NCBI GenBank assembly: GCA_900546455.1
Contig: URCS01000079.1
Span: forward strand, 1 to 7,847
Direction: 5' to 3'
Source of the DNA: an uncultured Collinsella sp.
GTDB taxonomy: Bacteria; Actinomycetota; Coriobacteriia; Coriobacteriales; Coriobacteriaceae
Length of the DNA stretch: 7,847 nucleotides
A program made the position numbers and the translations under genes. Below the pieces are notes generated by a model. That model had not been told where the DNA came from. It was given only the letters and a program-made list of their open reading frames with translations, and searched no databases. Positions 1 through 5,710 of this stretch are shown in pieces (positions within the stretch are counted from its first letter, which is position 1; every line of letters starts with the position of its first letter).

Positions 1-48
1 CGACCACCGAGATCTACACTCTTTCCCTACACGACGCTCTTCCGATCT
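1..48 (+). other. Illumina TruSeq/P5 adapter remnant at contig end (artefact)
   Basis: These 48 bases match, as I remember it, the Illumina universal P5/TruSeq read-1 adapter from its 11th base to its 3' end, finishing in GCTCTTCCGATCT. The first 10 adapter bases are missing. Genomic sequence begins at 49, in the middle of a minus-strand coding sequence. This is untrimmed library sequence at an assembly edge and should be masked. Any ORF or promoter call reaching into it is spurious. Confidence 0.98.
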
Positions 49-726
49 GTCCTTGCCGACTTCTTCGATCTCCTTGGCCACCTCGCTGGCCTTCTTGGCG
101 TTCGAGGACTTTTTGCTCGACGACGAGTCCGAATCGTCGTCCAGGCCCAGCACGTCAATCTTGGTCTCGCCGGGCATCACCAGGCCCAGGTCCTCGGTCG
201 CCGCGTCCTTAATGCCCTCCTCTGAGAGCAGCTTGTCGACGCTTTTCTGCAGCTCGTCGTTGTACTGCTGGCGAATCTCGACCTGCTTGGCCAAGATATC
301 GCTCGAGCGTTTGGCAACGTAGAGGTCGCGCACGGGAAAGTACAGGCTCACGAGCACCAGGGCGACGACAATACCGATAAACAGCCCTCGCTGAGGACCG
401 TGGGTAAAGTCGTAAATTGCCTTGACCGCTGCGTTGTCGTTGGCGTAGTGCATAAAGTCCGAGCCGGAAAGACGGCTTGAGGGACGGCGCGGCTTGTCGG
501 ACGCCTGGGTCGAAGGGCGCGACGCATGCTTGGAACGCGATGGGCGCACCGGACTATCCGAGGAACTATTTGGCTGAGCATTGGGATGCGAAGTCGCCGG
601 CGAGCTATACCTGGAGCGATCAGCACCAGCATAACCAGACCCGCCAAGCTGTGCGGTACGCGCACGACGAGGCGACGGCTCGCGCGAACCGGCGGAATAA
701 TACCTGTTGTCGTAAATCTGATCCAT
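49..726 (-). CDS. divIC: FtsB/DivIC-family septum formation initiator protein, 3' end missing
   Basis: Reading the minus strand from ATG at 726-724 gives 226 uninterrupted codons down to base 49, where the adapter replaces the rest of the gene; no stop codon is present. The protein starts MDQIYDNRYYSAG. Residues 1-90 are a low-complexity Ser/Pro/Arg/Gln-rich cytoplasmic tail. Residues 114-132 form one hydrophobic membrane segment. Residues 135-170 are a heptad-like coiled coil. The family signature region follows at about 171-190, EGIKDAATEDLGLVMPGETK, comparable to the 'A+ELGMVKPGE' region of FtsB/DivIC. An acidic/Ser/Lys-rich tail follows. Members are bitopic division proteins that bind FtsL and FtsQ/DivIB at the septum. 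AAGG at 732-735 is a usable ribosome binding site. The gene follows eno, a common placement for this family, but the eno terminator at 818-849 suggests separate transcription. The family call is firm; DivIC versus FtsB is by family only. Confidence 0.85.
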
Positions 727-769
727 GTGCGCCTTGTGCGGTTGAGGTTTGTTTGCGCTAAGTCCTTTA

Positions 770-775
770 GTTATA
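770..775 (-). promoter_or_regulatory. Possible -10 box for the DivIC-family gene
   Basis: Minus-strand TATAAC lies about 44 nt upstream of the DivIC-family start codon and downstream of the eno terminator, where a promoter for an independent transcript would be expected. No convincing -35 box sits 16-18 nt upstream. The rest of the 727-817 gap shows no other signal besides the AAGG ribosome binding site. Confidence 0.3.
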
Positions 776-817
776 GCACGAGCGCCCGCACCGCCTTCGC
801 CAGCCTTTGCTCGACAT

Positions 818-849
818 AAAAAAGGCGCTGAGCCGTATGGCCCAGCGCC
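818..849 (-). terminator. Intrinsic terminator of eno
   Basis: On the minus strand GGCGCTGGGCC and GGCTCAGCGCC pair as an 11-bp GC-rich stem with one G-U pair and a 4-nt ATAC loop. Six U residues follow directly (A-run at 818-823 on the plus strand). It begins 72 nt after the eno stop codon and closes the eno transcript before the DivIC-family gene. Confidence 0.92.
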
Positions 850-921
850 CATAGTTCTTTGCGGCATCCAGCCAAGACGGGGAGGAACCGAGTCAGCCTC
901 CCCCTCGCCAAATTCGCCCGT

Positions 922-2211
922 TTAGCGAATGTTGTAGAACGCGGCCTTACCGGCGTAGCGCGCGCTGCCCTCGAGCTCGTCCTCGATGCGGATGAGCTGG
1001 TTGTACTTGGCAATACGGTCGCTGCGGCACGGGGCGCCCGACTTGATCTGGCCGGCGTTAACACCCACGACCAGGTCGGCGATGGTGGAGTCCTCGGTCT
1101 CGCCGGAACGGTGACTCACGATGCAAGCGTAGCCGGCCTCCTTGGCGGTCTCGATGGCCTCGAGCGACTCGGTGAGCGTACCGATCTGGTTAACCTTGAC
1201 CAGGATCGCGTTGGCGGCACCCAGCTCGATGCCCTTCTTGAGGCGCTCGGTGTTGGTGACGAACAGGTCGTCGCCTACGAGCTGCACCTTATTGCCAATG
1301 CGGCGGGTGAGCTCAACCCAGCCGTCCCAGTCCTCCTCTGCCATGCCGTCCTCGATGGAGATGATGGGATAGGTGTCGACGAGCTTCTCCCAGTAATCGA
1401 CCATCTGAGCGCTCGTGTACTCAACGCCCTCGCCCTTGAGCTCGTACATGCCGGTCTCGGCGTTGTAGAACTCGGTCGATGCCGGATCCATGGCGTACAT
1501 GAAGTCAACGCCGGGCTTAAAGCCAGCCTTCTCGACGGCCTTGGTAATGTACTCGAACGGCTCGGCATTGGTCTTGAGGTTGGGTGCGAAGCCGCCCTCG
1601 TCGCCCACGCCGCCGCCAAGGCCGGCCTCGTGCAACACGCCCTTGAGGGTGTGGTAGACCTCGGCGCACCAGCGCAGGCCCTCGGCAAAGCTCGGGGCGC
1701 CCACCGGCATAATCATGAACTCCTGGAAGTCAACGTTGTTGTCGGCATGCACGCCGCCGTTGAGGATGTTCATCATGGGCGTGGGCAGCAGGTGGGCGTT
1801 GACGCCACCCAGGTACTGATACAGCGACAGGCCTGCCGACTCGGCAGCGGCGCGGGCAACGGCCAGCGACACGCCCAGGATGGCGTTGGCACCGAGCTTG
1901 GTCTTGTTGGGCGTACCGTCCGCGGCAATCAGCGCGGCATCGACGGCGCGCTGGTCGAAGGCGTCGAGGCCCACGACGGCGTTAGCGCACTCGTTGTTGA
2001 CGTGCTCGACGGCCTGCGAAACGCCCTTGCCCAGATAGCGGCCCTTGTCGCCGTCGCGCAGCTCGCAGGCTTCGAAAGCGCCGGTCGAAGCGCCCGAAGG
2101 CACCATCGCGCGACCGAAGCTGCCGTCCTCGAGCACGACCTCGACCTCGACGGTGGGGTTGCCGCGGCTGTCGAGTACCTCGCGACCGTAGACATCCAAA
2201 ATATCGCTCAT
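922..2211 (-). CDS. eno: Enolase (phosphopyruvate hydratase)
   Basis: Enolase interconverts 2-phosphoglycerate and phosphoenolpyruvate in glycolysis and gluconeogenesis, in the cytoplasm. The 429-aa length is normal for bacteria. The N-terminus MSDILDVYGREVLDSRGNPT is the classic family start. Visible motifs are the mobile loop SGASTG at 39-44, GGVHADNN at 152-159, GDEGGFAP at 203-210 (E205, catalytic), and metal ligands D242 (MDPAS), E287 (SIEDGMAEEDWDGW) and D314 (LVGDDLFVTN). Catalytic K339 lies in LVKVNQIGT, H368 in SHRSGETEDS, and K390 in QIKSG. Residue roles are assigned by analogy with characterised enolases. A GAGGGAGA ribosome binding site precedes the ATG. The gene looks monocistronic: the mazG terminator lies upstream and an intrinsic terminator downstream. 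No key residue is missing. Confidence 0.99.
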   Translation of the reverse strand: MSDILDVYGREVLDSRGNPTVEVEVVLEDGSFGRAMVPSGASTGAFEACELRDGDKGRYLGKGVSQAVEHVNNECANAVVGLDAFDQRAVDAALIAADGTPNKTKLGANAILGVSLAVARAAAESAGLSLYQYLGGVNAHLLPTPMMNILNGGVHADNNVDFQEFMIMPVGAPSFAEGLRWCAEVYHTLKGVLHEAGLGGGVGDEGGFAPNLKTNAEPFEYITKAVEKAGFKPGVDFMYAMDPASTEFYNAETGMYELKGEGVEYTSAQMVDYWEKLVDTYPIISIEDGMAEEDWDGWVELTRRIGNKVQLVGDDLFVTNTERLKKGIELGAANAILVKVNQIGTLTESLEAIETAKEAGYACIVSHRSGETEDSTIADLVVGVNAGQIKSGAPCRSDRIAKYNQLIRIEDELEGSARYAGKAAFYNIR

Positions 2212-2284
2212 GTTGTCTCCCTCTCACTTGGAAACGTAGTGGATGCAAGCGACCGGCTGACCGTGCACCATCGGTGCGTCTCCG

Positions 2285-2329
2285 TAAGTTAGCCATGTCG
2301 CACTTTTTGCATTATGCCCTAAGTTAGCC
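2285..2329 (-). repeat. Direct repeat GGCTAACTTA bracketing the eno -10 box
   Basis: Minus-strand GGCTAACTTA occurs at 2329-2320 and again at 2294-2285. The copies are 35 bp apart, with CATAAT between them. Extending to 12 bp leaves one mismatch. Two identical sites on either side of a promoter box are a plausible arrangement for a regulator binding site, but the copies are short and no regulator is identified. Confidence 0.45.
2311..2316 (-). promoter_or_regulatory. Candidate eno promoter -10 box
   Basis: Minus-strand CATAAT lies about 100 nt upstream of the eno ATG, between the mazG terminator and the gene. It is the best -10-like hexamer in this spacer. The -35 position at 17-nt spacing reads TGTATC, a poor match to TTGACA, so an activator or another sigma factor is possible. 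A 10-bp direct repeat flanks the box. Confidence 0.4.
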
Positions 2330-2350
2330 GAGGGATACACTTGATTTTCG

Positions 2351-2396
2351 AAAAATTTAGCGGGAACGATGAGGCGTGTCAGCCCGTCGTTCCCGC
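2351..2396 (-). terminator. Intrinsic terminator after mazG
   Basis: Minus-strand GCGGGAACGA (2396-2387) pairs perfectly with TCGTTCCCGC (2369-2360). A 17-nt loop, itself partly pairable, lies between them. TAAATTTTT follows, giving a U-tract at 2357-2351. The stem starts 4 nt past the mazG stop codon, so it should end the larC2-like/yfcE-like/mazG transcript and insulate eno. Confidence 0.85.
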
Positions 2397-2400
2397 AGTC

Positions 2401-3261
2401 TTACTCCCCTGCCTTTGCTGCGTCCCACAGGTCGTTGAGGCCGTGGGTCGAAAGCTCGGCAAGATCCACGTGAGCATCGGCCGCCATCTGCTCCATCGCG
2501 GCCCAGCGGCGGCGAAACTTTGCCGTGCTCGCGCGCAGAGCGCTCTCGGCGTCGATTCCCTCCTTGCGCGCAACGTTGACCAGGGCAAAGAGCAGGTCGC
2601 CAAACTCCATCTCGCGCTCGGGCGAGCCGGGAGCCTCGGCCTCAAACTCGGCACGCTCCTCGGCAACCTCGTCCCACACGTCCTGGACCGTCTCCCACTC
2701 AAAGCCCACGGCAGCTGCCTTGCGCGACACCTTCTGAGCCTGCATCAGCGCCGGCAGGTGCGTGGGCACGCCGTCGAGCAGGCCCTCGGGCGCAGCCTCG
2801 CCCGCTGCCACGGCCTTGTCCTTGGCGGCCTTCTCGGCAAGCTTGACCTCGTCCCAAATCTTGAGCACCTCGTCGGAGTTATCGGCATCCGCATCGCCAA
2901 ACACATGCGGGTGGCGGCGGATGAGCTTGGCGTCGATATCGCGTGCCACATCGGCCAGCGTAAACTCACCGGCATCCGCCGCAATCTGCGCATGCAGTAC
3001 GACCTGCATGAGCACGTCGCCGAGCTCCTCGCGCAGATGCGCCGCGTCGTCCGCCTCGATGCAATCGAGTGCCTCGTAGGCTTCCTCGATCATGTTCTTG
3101 CCGATGCTCTGATGCGTCTGCTCGCGATCCCACGGGCAGCCATCGGGCTGACGCAGACGCCAGATGGTCTGCACCAGATGCTGCAGCTCGGCCGACGCGT
3201 CGACCAGCGTGGACAGGTCGCGCGAACCCTCGGCATTTTGCTGAGCCATGTGCTGCGCCAT
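2401..3261 (-). CDS. mazG: Nucleoside triphosphate pyrophosphohydrolase MazG
   Basis: MazG hydrolyses (d)NTPs to the NMP and pyrophosphate and acts in nucleotide-pool cleansing. The 286-aa protein has the two-domain layout of full-length MazG (E. coli MazG is about 263 aa). Domain 1 carries CPWDREQTHQS (42-52), EEAYE (59-63), EELGDVL (78-84) and RRHPHVFGD (115-123), including the helical Glu/Asp magnesium-binding set. The second helical domain has EVAEERAEFE (198-207) and EFGDLLFALVNVAR (219-232). The start at 3261 is chosen because the Shine-Dalgarno AGGAGG precedes it at correct spacing and it lies 2 nt after the upstream stop codon. A longer reading frame to 3369 would add 36 non-homologous residues. 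A second in-frame ATG four codons in is less well placed. Co-transcription and translational coupling with the phosphoesterase gene are likely. Confidence 0.95.
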   Translation of the reverse strand: MAQHMAQQNAEGSRDLSTLVDASAELQHLVQTIWRLRQPDGCPWDREQTHQSIGKNMIEEAYEALDCIEADDAAHLREELGDVLMQVVLHAQIAADAGEFTLADVARDIDAKLIRRHPHVFGDADADNSDEVLKIWDEVKLAEKAAKDKAVAAGEAAPEGLLDGVPTHLPALMQAQKVSRKAAAVGFEWETVQDVWDEVAEERAEFEAEAPGSPEREMEFGDLLFALVNVARKEGIDAESALRASTAKFRRRWAAMEQMAADAHVDLAELSTHGLNDLWDAAKAGE

Positions 3262-3263
3262 GG

Positions 3264-3812
3264 TTATTCCTCCTCCAGGATCACGTGACGGAACGCGCCG
3301 CCCTCGTAGATGCCGTAGCTGTGCGTACCGTCCTTGGGAATGCTCACGCTGCCGGGGTTGAAGAGCCACAGGCCCGGGTGCGCCTCGCTTGCCTCGTTAA
3401 CCTTGATGTGCGTGTGGCCGTAGACGAGCGCGGACCCCTCGGGCAGCGCGGGCGCGTGGTCGATGCTGTTGTGCATGCCGGCGCCAAAGACGTGGCCGTG
3501 CGTCAGGAACAGCTCGCGACCGGTCTCGTCGAACAGCGTGGCGTAGTCCGCCATGACGGGAAAGTCGAGCACCATCTGGTCGACCTCGGCGTCACAGTTG
3601 CCGCGCACCGCGATGATGCGGTCGGCCAGGGCGTTGAGCAGCGGAATCACACGCTTGGGGGCGTAGTCGCGCGGCAGGTCGTTGCGCGGGCCGTGGTAGA
3701 GCAGGTCGCCCAGCAGCACGATGCGGTCGGGCTGCTCGGACTCGATGGCGGCGACCAGGCGTTCGGTCCAATATGCCGAGCCGTGAATGTCGGAAGCGAT
3801 GAGGTATTTCAT
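3264..3812 (-). CDS. YfcE/MJ0936-family metallophosphoesterase
   Basis: The 182-aa protein is a calcineurin-like metal-dependent phosphodiesterase, close in length to E. coli YfcE (184 aa). Motifs occur in family order: DIHG at 8-11 (D8, H10), GDLLYHGPRN at 35-44 (D36), GNCD at 71-74 (N72), THGH at 104-107, GHTH at 132-135 and NPGS at 152-155. These supply the two-metal site and the catalytic His. YfcE-type enzymes hydrolyse model phosphodiesters in vitro; the physiological substrate is generally unclear and cannot be read from sequence. ATG at 3812 is chosen over an upstream ATG at 3875 because AAAGGA precedes it and MKYLIASDIHG is the standard family start. It lies 55 nt downstream of the LarC-like gene and 2 nt upstream of mazG, in the same probable operon. 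No signal peptide, so cytoplasmic. Confidence 0.9.
   Translation of the reverse strand: MKYLIASDIHGSAYWTERLVAAIESEQPDRIVLLGDLLYHGPRNDLPRDYAPKRVIPLLNALADRIIAVRGNCDAEVDQMVLDFPVMADYATLFDETGRELFLTHGHVFGAGMHNSIDHAPALPEGSALVYGHTHIKVNEASEAHPGLWLFNPGSVSIPKDGTHSYGIYEGGAFRHVILEEE
3268..3276 (-). promoter_or_regulatory. mazG Shine-Dalgarno embedded in the phosphoesterase C-terminus
   Basis: Minus-strand GGAGGAGGA is both the codons for the final Leu-Glu-Glu-Glu stretch of the phosphoesterase and a near-perfect ribosome binding site 6-7 nt upstream of the mazG ATG. It decides the mazG start codon and implies translational coupling. Confidence 0.8.
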
Positions 3813-3867
3813 GGTGGTCCTTTCGGGTGGGGTTGATGGGGCTGGGCGTGGCGTGCCACCGGCCGCG

Positions 3868-4353
3868 TTACTCAAATCGCAGCGCCGCGGCTTGTGCCGT
3901 ATGCATCACGCGCTGGAGCGGTACGTTATGCTCGCGGGCGAGACGGGCGCAGTCCTCGTACTCGGGCGCTGCACGCTCGCTGCCGTCGGGCAGAGTCGCC
4001 ACCTTAACGGATACCTCGCCCCAAGGCGTCGCCACCTGCTCAAAGCGGCGCGGCAAGCAGACGCGCTCCATAACCTGGCGGCGGATGCCGTTGGTCGTGG
4101 TTTCCAAAAAGATGATCATCTGCAGACGGTCAATGTCCTCGCGGGCGCAGATTACCTGCAGCTGCCAGCCGGGGCGACCTTTCTTGCAGTAGAGAGGCAG
4201 CCAGTGCACTTCGCGGGCGCCCGCCTCGCGCAAGCGGTCGGCGGCATAGGCGAGTACCTCGGGCGACGCATCGTCGATGTCGCACTCTAGCTTGACGATG
4301 GTCTCGGGCGCATCGGTCTCGCGGGACAGCGGAGATTTGCTATCGCATGGCAT
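3868..4353 (-). CDS. Stand-alone LarC C-terminal-domain protein (LarC2-like, DUF111)
   Basis: The 161-aa protein matches the C-terminal half of LarC, the nickel-insertion cyclometallase that makes the nickel-pincer nucleotide cofactor of lactate racemase. Motifs in order: LECDIDDASPEVLAYA (22-37), KKGRPGWQLQV (57-67), FLETTTNGIRR (82-92), and APEYEDC (129-135) near the end. The LarC1 half is absent: nothing resembling it lies upstream, where a divergent gene starts after 291 nt. In Lactiplantibacillus larC is two reading frames joined by programmed frameshift; here there is only the second. ATG at 4353 is preceded by AAAGGAG. A longer frame to 4461 adds 36 residues unlike the family. No larA, larB or larE is in the window, so a lactate-racemase role is not supported by context. 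It could act with a LarC1 encoded elsewhere or have its own nucleotide- or metal-related role. Confidence 0.8.
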   Translation of the reverse strand: MPCDSKSPLSRETDAPETIVKLECDIDDASPEVLAYAADRLREAGAREVHWLPLYCKKGRPGWQLQVICAREDIDRLQMIIFLETTTNGIRRQVMERVCLPRRFEQVATPWGEVSVKVATLPDGSERAAPEYEDCARLAREHNVPLQRVMHTAQAAALRFE

Positions 4354-4459
4354 ACGGTCCGGCTCCTTTCCGCACGGGCTCGTTTTATTCACCCAAACGC
4401 TAACACATCGGGCTTGGCACAGACGCGACTTTCGTCCGTCGCCGCCCTCGCCCCAATCC

Positions 4460-4524
4460 AAACATGTACGTCAGCCTCCAAACATGTCATTTTTTGTCGG
4501 TTTTGGAGGCTGATGTACATGTTT
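4460..4524. repeat. Long inverted repeat (23-bp arms) in the larC2/hisK divergent spacer
   Basis: Arm 4460-4482 begins AAACATGTACGTCAGCCTCC and is complementary to 4502-4524 at 22 of 23 positions. The single exception, G4470/T4514, is a G-U pair in plus-strand RNA. The loop is 19 nt and T-rich. TCCAAACATGT also occurs as a direct repeat at 4457 and 4477, exactly 20 bp apart, so the left arm and loop share a motif. No U-tract follows on either strand, so this is not a standard intrinsic terminator. Nearby are two small GC-rich palindromes, at 4578-4592 (GCGCGT/ACGCGC) and 4547-4555 with 4595-4603 (GCGCAGCCT/AGGCTGCGC). The remainder of the 4354-4644 spacer shows only ribosome binding sites and weak promoter candidates. 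Confidence 0.9.
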
Positions 4525-4606
4525 TGAGAGCAAGCGAGGCCGCGCCGCGCAGCCTTTCCGATCGATTTCGGCACCCCGCGCGTACGACGCGCCGAGGCTG
4601 CGCCAT

Positions 4607-4612
4607 TACAAT
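4607..4612 (+). promoter_or_regulatory. Candidate hisK -10 box
   Basis: TACAAT lies 32 nt upstream of the hisK ATG, and AAAGGAG (4633-4639) provides the ribosome binding site between them. No recognisable -35 hexamer sits 16-18 nt upstream, where the DNA is very GC-rich. The assignment rests on the -10 match and position only. Confidence 0.35.
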
Positions 4613-4644
4613 GGAGCAGATTCGCCGAATGCAAAGGAGCCGCC

Positions 4645-5556
4645 ATGCCCGCTTGCCCGCTGGTCGATTGCCATACCCACACCTCGTTTTCGGACGGGCA
4701 CGCCTCGTTTGAGGACAACGTTCGCGCCGCTGCTGCGGCCGGGTGCTGCGTCATGGTCTCGACTGACCATCTCACCCTGCCCGCCAGCATGGACGCCAAC
4801 TGCGAAGTGCAGGTTGTCGAGGGAGACTTGCCGGCACATCGTCTGGCCTTTGAGGACGCCCGCAAGCTTGCCGCGCAGATTGCGCCGGAGCTTGAGCTTA
4901 TCTATGGCTTTGAATGCGATTGGTACGAGGGCTGCGAGCCTTTGGTTGAGCGCTGGTCCCAGGGCGCCGTCGTGCGTCTGGGCAGTGTGCATTGGATTGG
5001 CAACCCGGGCGATATTGCGGCAGGCGCTGCGGGCACGGCAGGGACAGAGGGTGTCGCACGCCCCGATACACCCGATTCCCTTTGCGGTTGGATCGACGAC
5101 GACACCAACCTGCACGTTTGGGAAAACCTGGGCGTGCGCGGCATGTGGGAGCGCTATGTCGACGACTGGTGCCGTGCTTGCGAAAGCTCGCTCAACTTTG
5201 ATGTAATGGCCCACCCCGACCTGGTCATGCGCTTTTCGAAGGAAGGGTTTGCGCCCGACTTTGACCCCGCGCCGTTTTGGCAGCAGATGGCCGAGTGCGC
5301 CCACGACACGGGCCGCCGCGTTGAGGTCTCGACGGCCGCACCGCGCAAGGGCCTCGACGACTATTACCCCTCGACGGGGCTGTTGCGTTGCTTCGCCCAC
5401 GCCGAGGTACCCATCACCTTTGGCTCGGACGCGCACCGCGCCCGCGACATCTGCTGGAACATCCGCGAGGCTCAGGCCCACGCTTACGATTGCGGCTATC
5501 GAACCTTCGATATCCCCCACCCCACCGGCGAATGGGAATCCACGCCCCTCGCCTAG
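4645..5556 (+). CDS. hisK: PHP-family histidinol-phosphatase
   Basis: The 303-aa protein has all metal-binding motifs of the polymerase-and-histidinol-phosphatase (PHP) superfamily: DCHTHTSFSDG at 8-18 (H10, H12, D17), STDH at 39-42, GFECDW at 88-93 (E90), GSVHW at 113-117 (H116), MAHPDL at 188-193 (H190) and GSDAH at 260-264 (D262, H264). The segment EVSTAAPRKGLDDYYPS at 227-243 matches the HisJ/HisK-specific 'E..TAG.R....E.YP' region, which favours histidinol phosphate as substrate over other PHP hydrolases. The enzyme converts L-histidinol phosphate to L-histidinol. A Gly/Ala/Thr-rich stretch at about 122-142 looks like a lineage-specific loop insertion. The gene converges with the minus-strand his operon across a 147-bp spacer, so it sits in the locus but not in the transcript. 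AAAGGAG supports the start. Confidence 0.88.
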   Translation: MPACPLVDCHTHTSFSDGHASFEDNVRAAAAAGCCVMVSTDHLTLPASMDANCEVQVVEGDLPAHRLAFEDARKLAAQIAPELELIYGFECDWYEGCEPLVERWSQGAVVRLGSVHWIGNPGDIAAGAAGTAGTEGVARPDTPDSLCGWIDDDTNLHVWENLGVRGMWERYVDDWCRACESSLNFDVMAHPDLVMRFSKEGFAPDFDPAPFWQQMAECAHDTGRRVEVSTAAPRKGLDDYYPSTGLLRCFAHAEVPITFGSDAHRARDICWNIREAQAHAYDCGYRTFDIPHPTGEWESTPLA

Positions 5557-5568
5557 CCATCCCTTCAT

Positions 5569-5637
5569 AAGTTGCGGTGAAATAGGGATTGTTTTGCCTG
5601 ATGAAGCACTTAAACAGTCCCTATTTCACCGCAACTT
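5569..5637. repeat. Very long hairpin (26-bp arms) between convergent hisK and hisE
   Basis: Arm 5569-5594 (AAGTTGCGGTGAAATAGGGA then TTGTTT) is complementary to 5612-5637 at 25 of 26 positions. The exception, T5589/G5617, is a G-U pair in plus-strand RNA. The loop is 17 nt. It lies 12 nt past the hisK stop codon. No T-run follows on either strand, so it is not a canonical terminator, although such a stem could protect or end both converging transcripts. Arm composition differs from flanking coding DNA, consistent with a REP-like intergenic repeat. Confidence 0.92.
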
Positions 5638-5664
5638 CCATGACTCCGTTACACCAACAAAGAC

Positions 5665-5710
5665 TGTCCCAAACGACTAGTCGTTTAAGAACGTCCCCAA
5701 TGACTAGTGG
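5665..5710. repeat. Tandem GTCCC...GACTAGT repeat with 16-bp palindrome, overlapping hisE stop
   Basis: Two copies of about 19 bp, at 5665-5683 and 5692-5710, match at 15 positions and share GTCCC followed by GACTAGT at a 27-bp period. The first copy is centred on a perfect 16-bp palindrome AAACGACTAGTCGTTT (5671-5686). The second copy runs into hisE, so its ACTAGT supplies the minus-strand TAG stop codon at 5706-5704. A third GTCCC sits in the neighbouring hairpin at 5617-5621. Confidence 0.7.

Noticed and set aside
348..665. 105-codon minus-strand ORF in the DivIC region
   Set aside because: It is out of frame with the 226-codon DivIC-family frame and has an Arg-rich shadow composition.
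859..2292. 477-codon plus-strand open frame opposite eno
   Set aside because: It is antisense to a complete, motif-perfect enolase and has a low-complexity Gly/Ala/Val/Leu/His composition typical of GC-rich shadow frames.
2341..3288. 315-codon plus-strand frame opposite mazG
   Set aside because: Antisense shadow; it also runs through the mazG terminator hairpin and has no recognisable motif.
3262..3369. N-terminal extension of MazG by 36 residues
   Set aside because: It would be translated from within the phosphoesterase gene; the strong Shine-Dalgarno and family-like start point to 3261.
4457..4530. CRISPR array
   Set aside because: There are only two short direct copies at 20-bp spacing, no repeat-spacer pattern and no cas genes.
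4354..4644. Remnant of larC1 upstream of the LarC2-like gene
   Set aside because: The upstream in-frame translation lacks LarC1 features, and the spacer is occupied by a hairpin and GC-rich palindromes.
4606..5568. 320-codon minus-strand frame opposite hisK
   Set aside because: The plus strand carries all PHP metal-binding motifs, and this frame has no ribosome binding site or family signature.
5569..5637. Hairpin read as a standard rho-independent terminator
   Set aside because: The arms are far longer than typical and no T-run follows on either strand.
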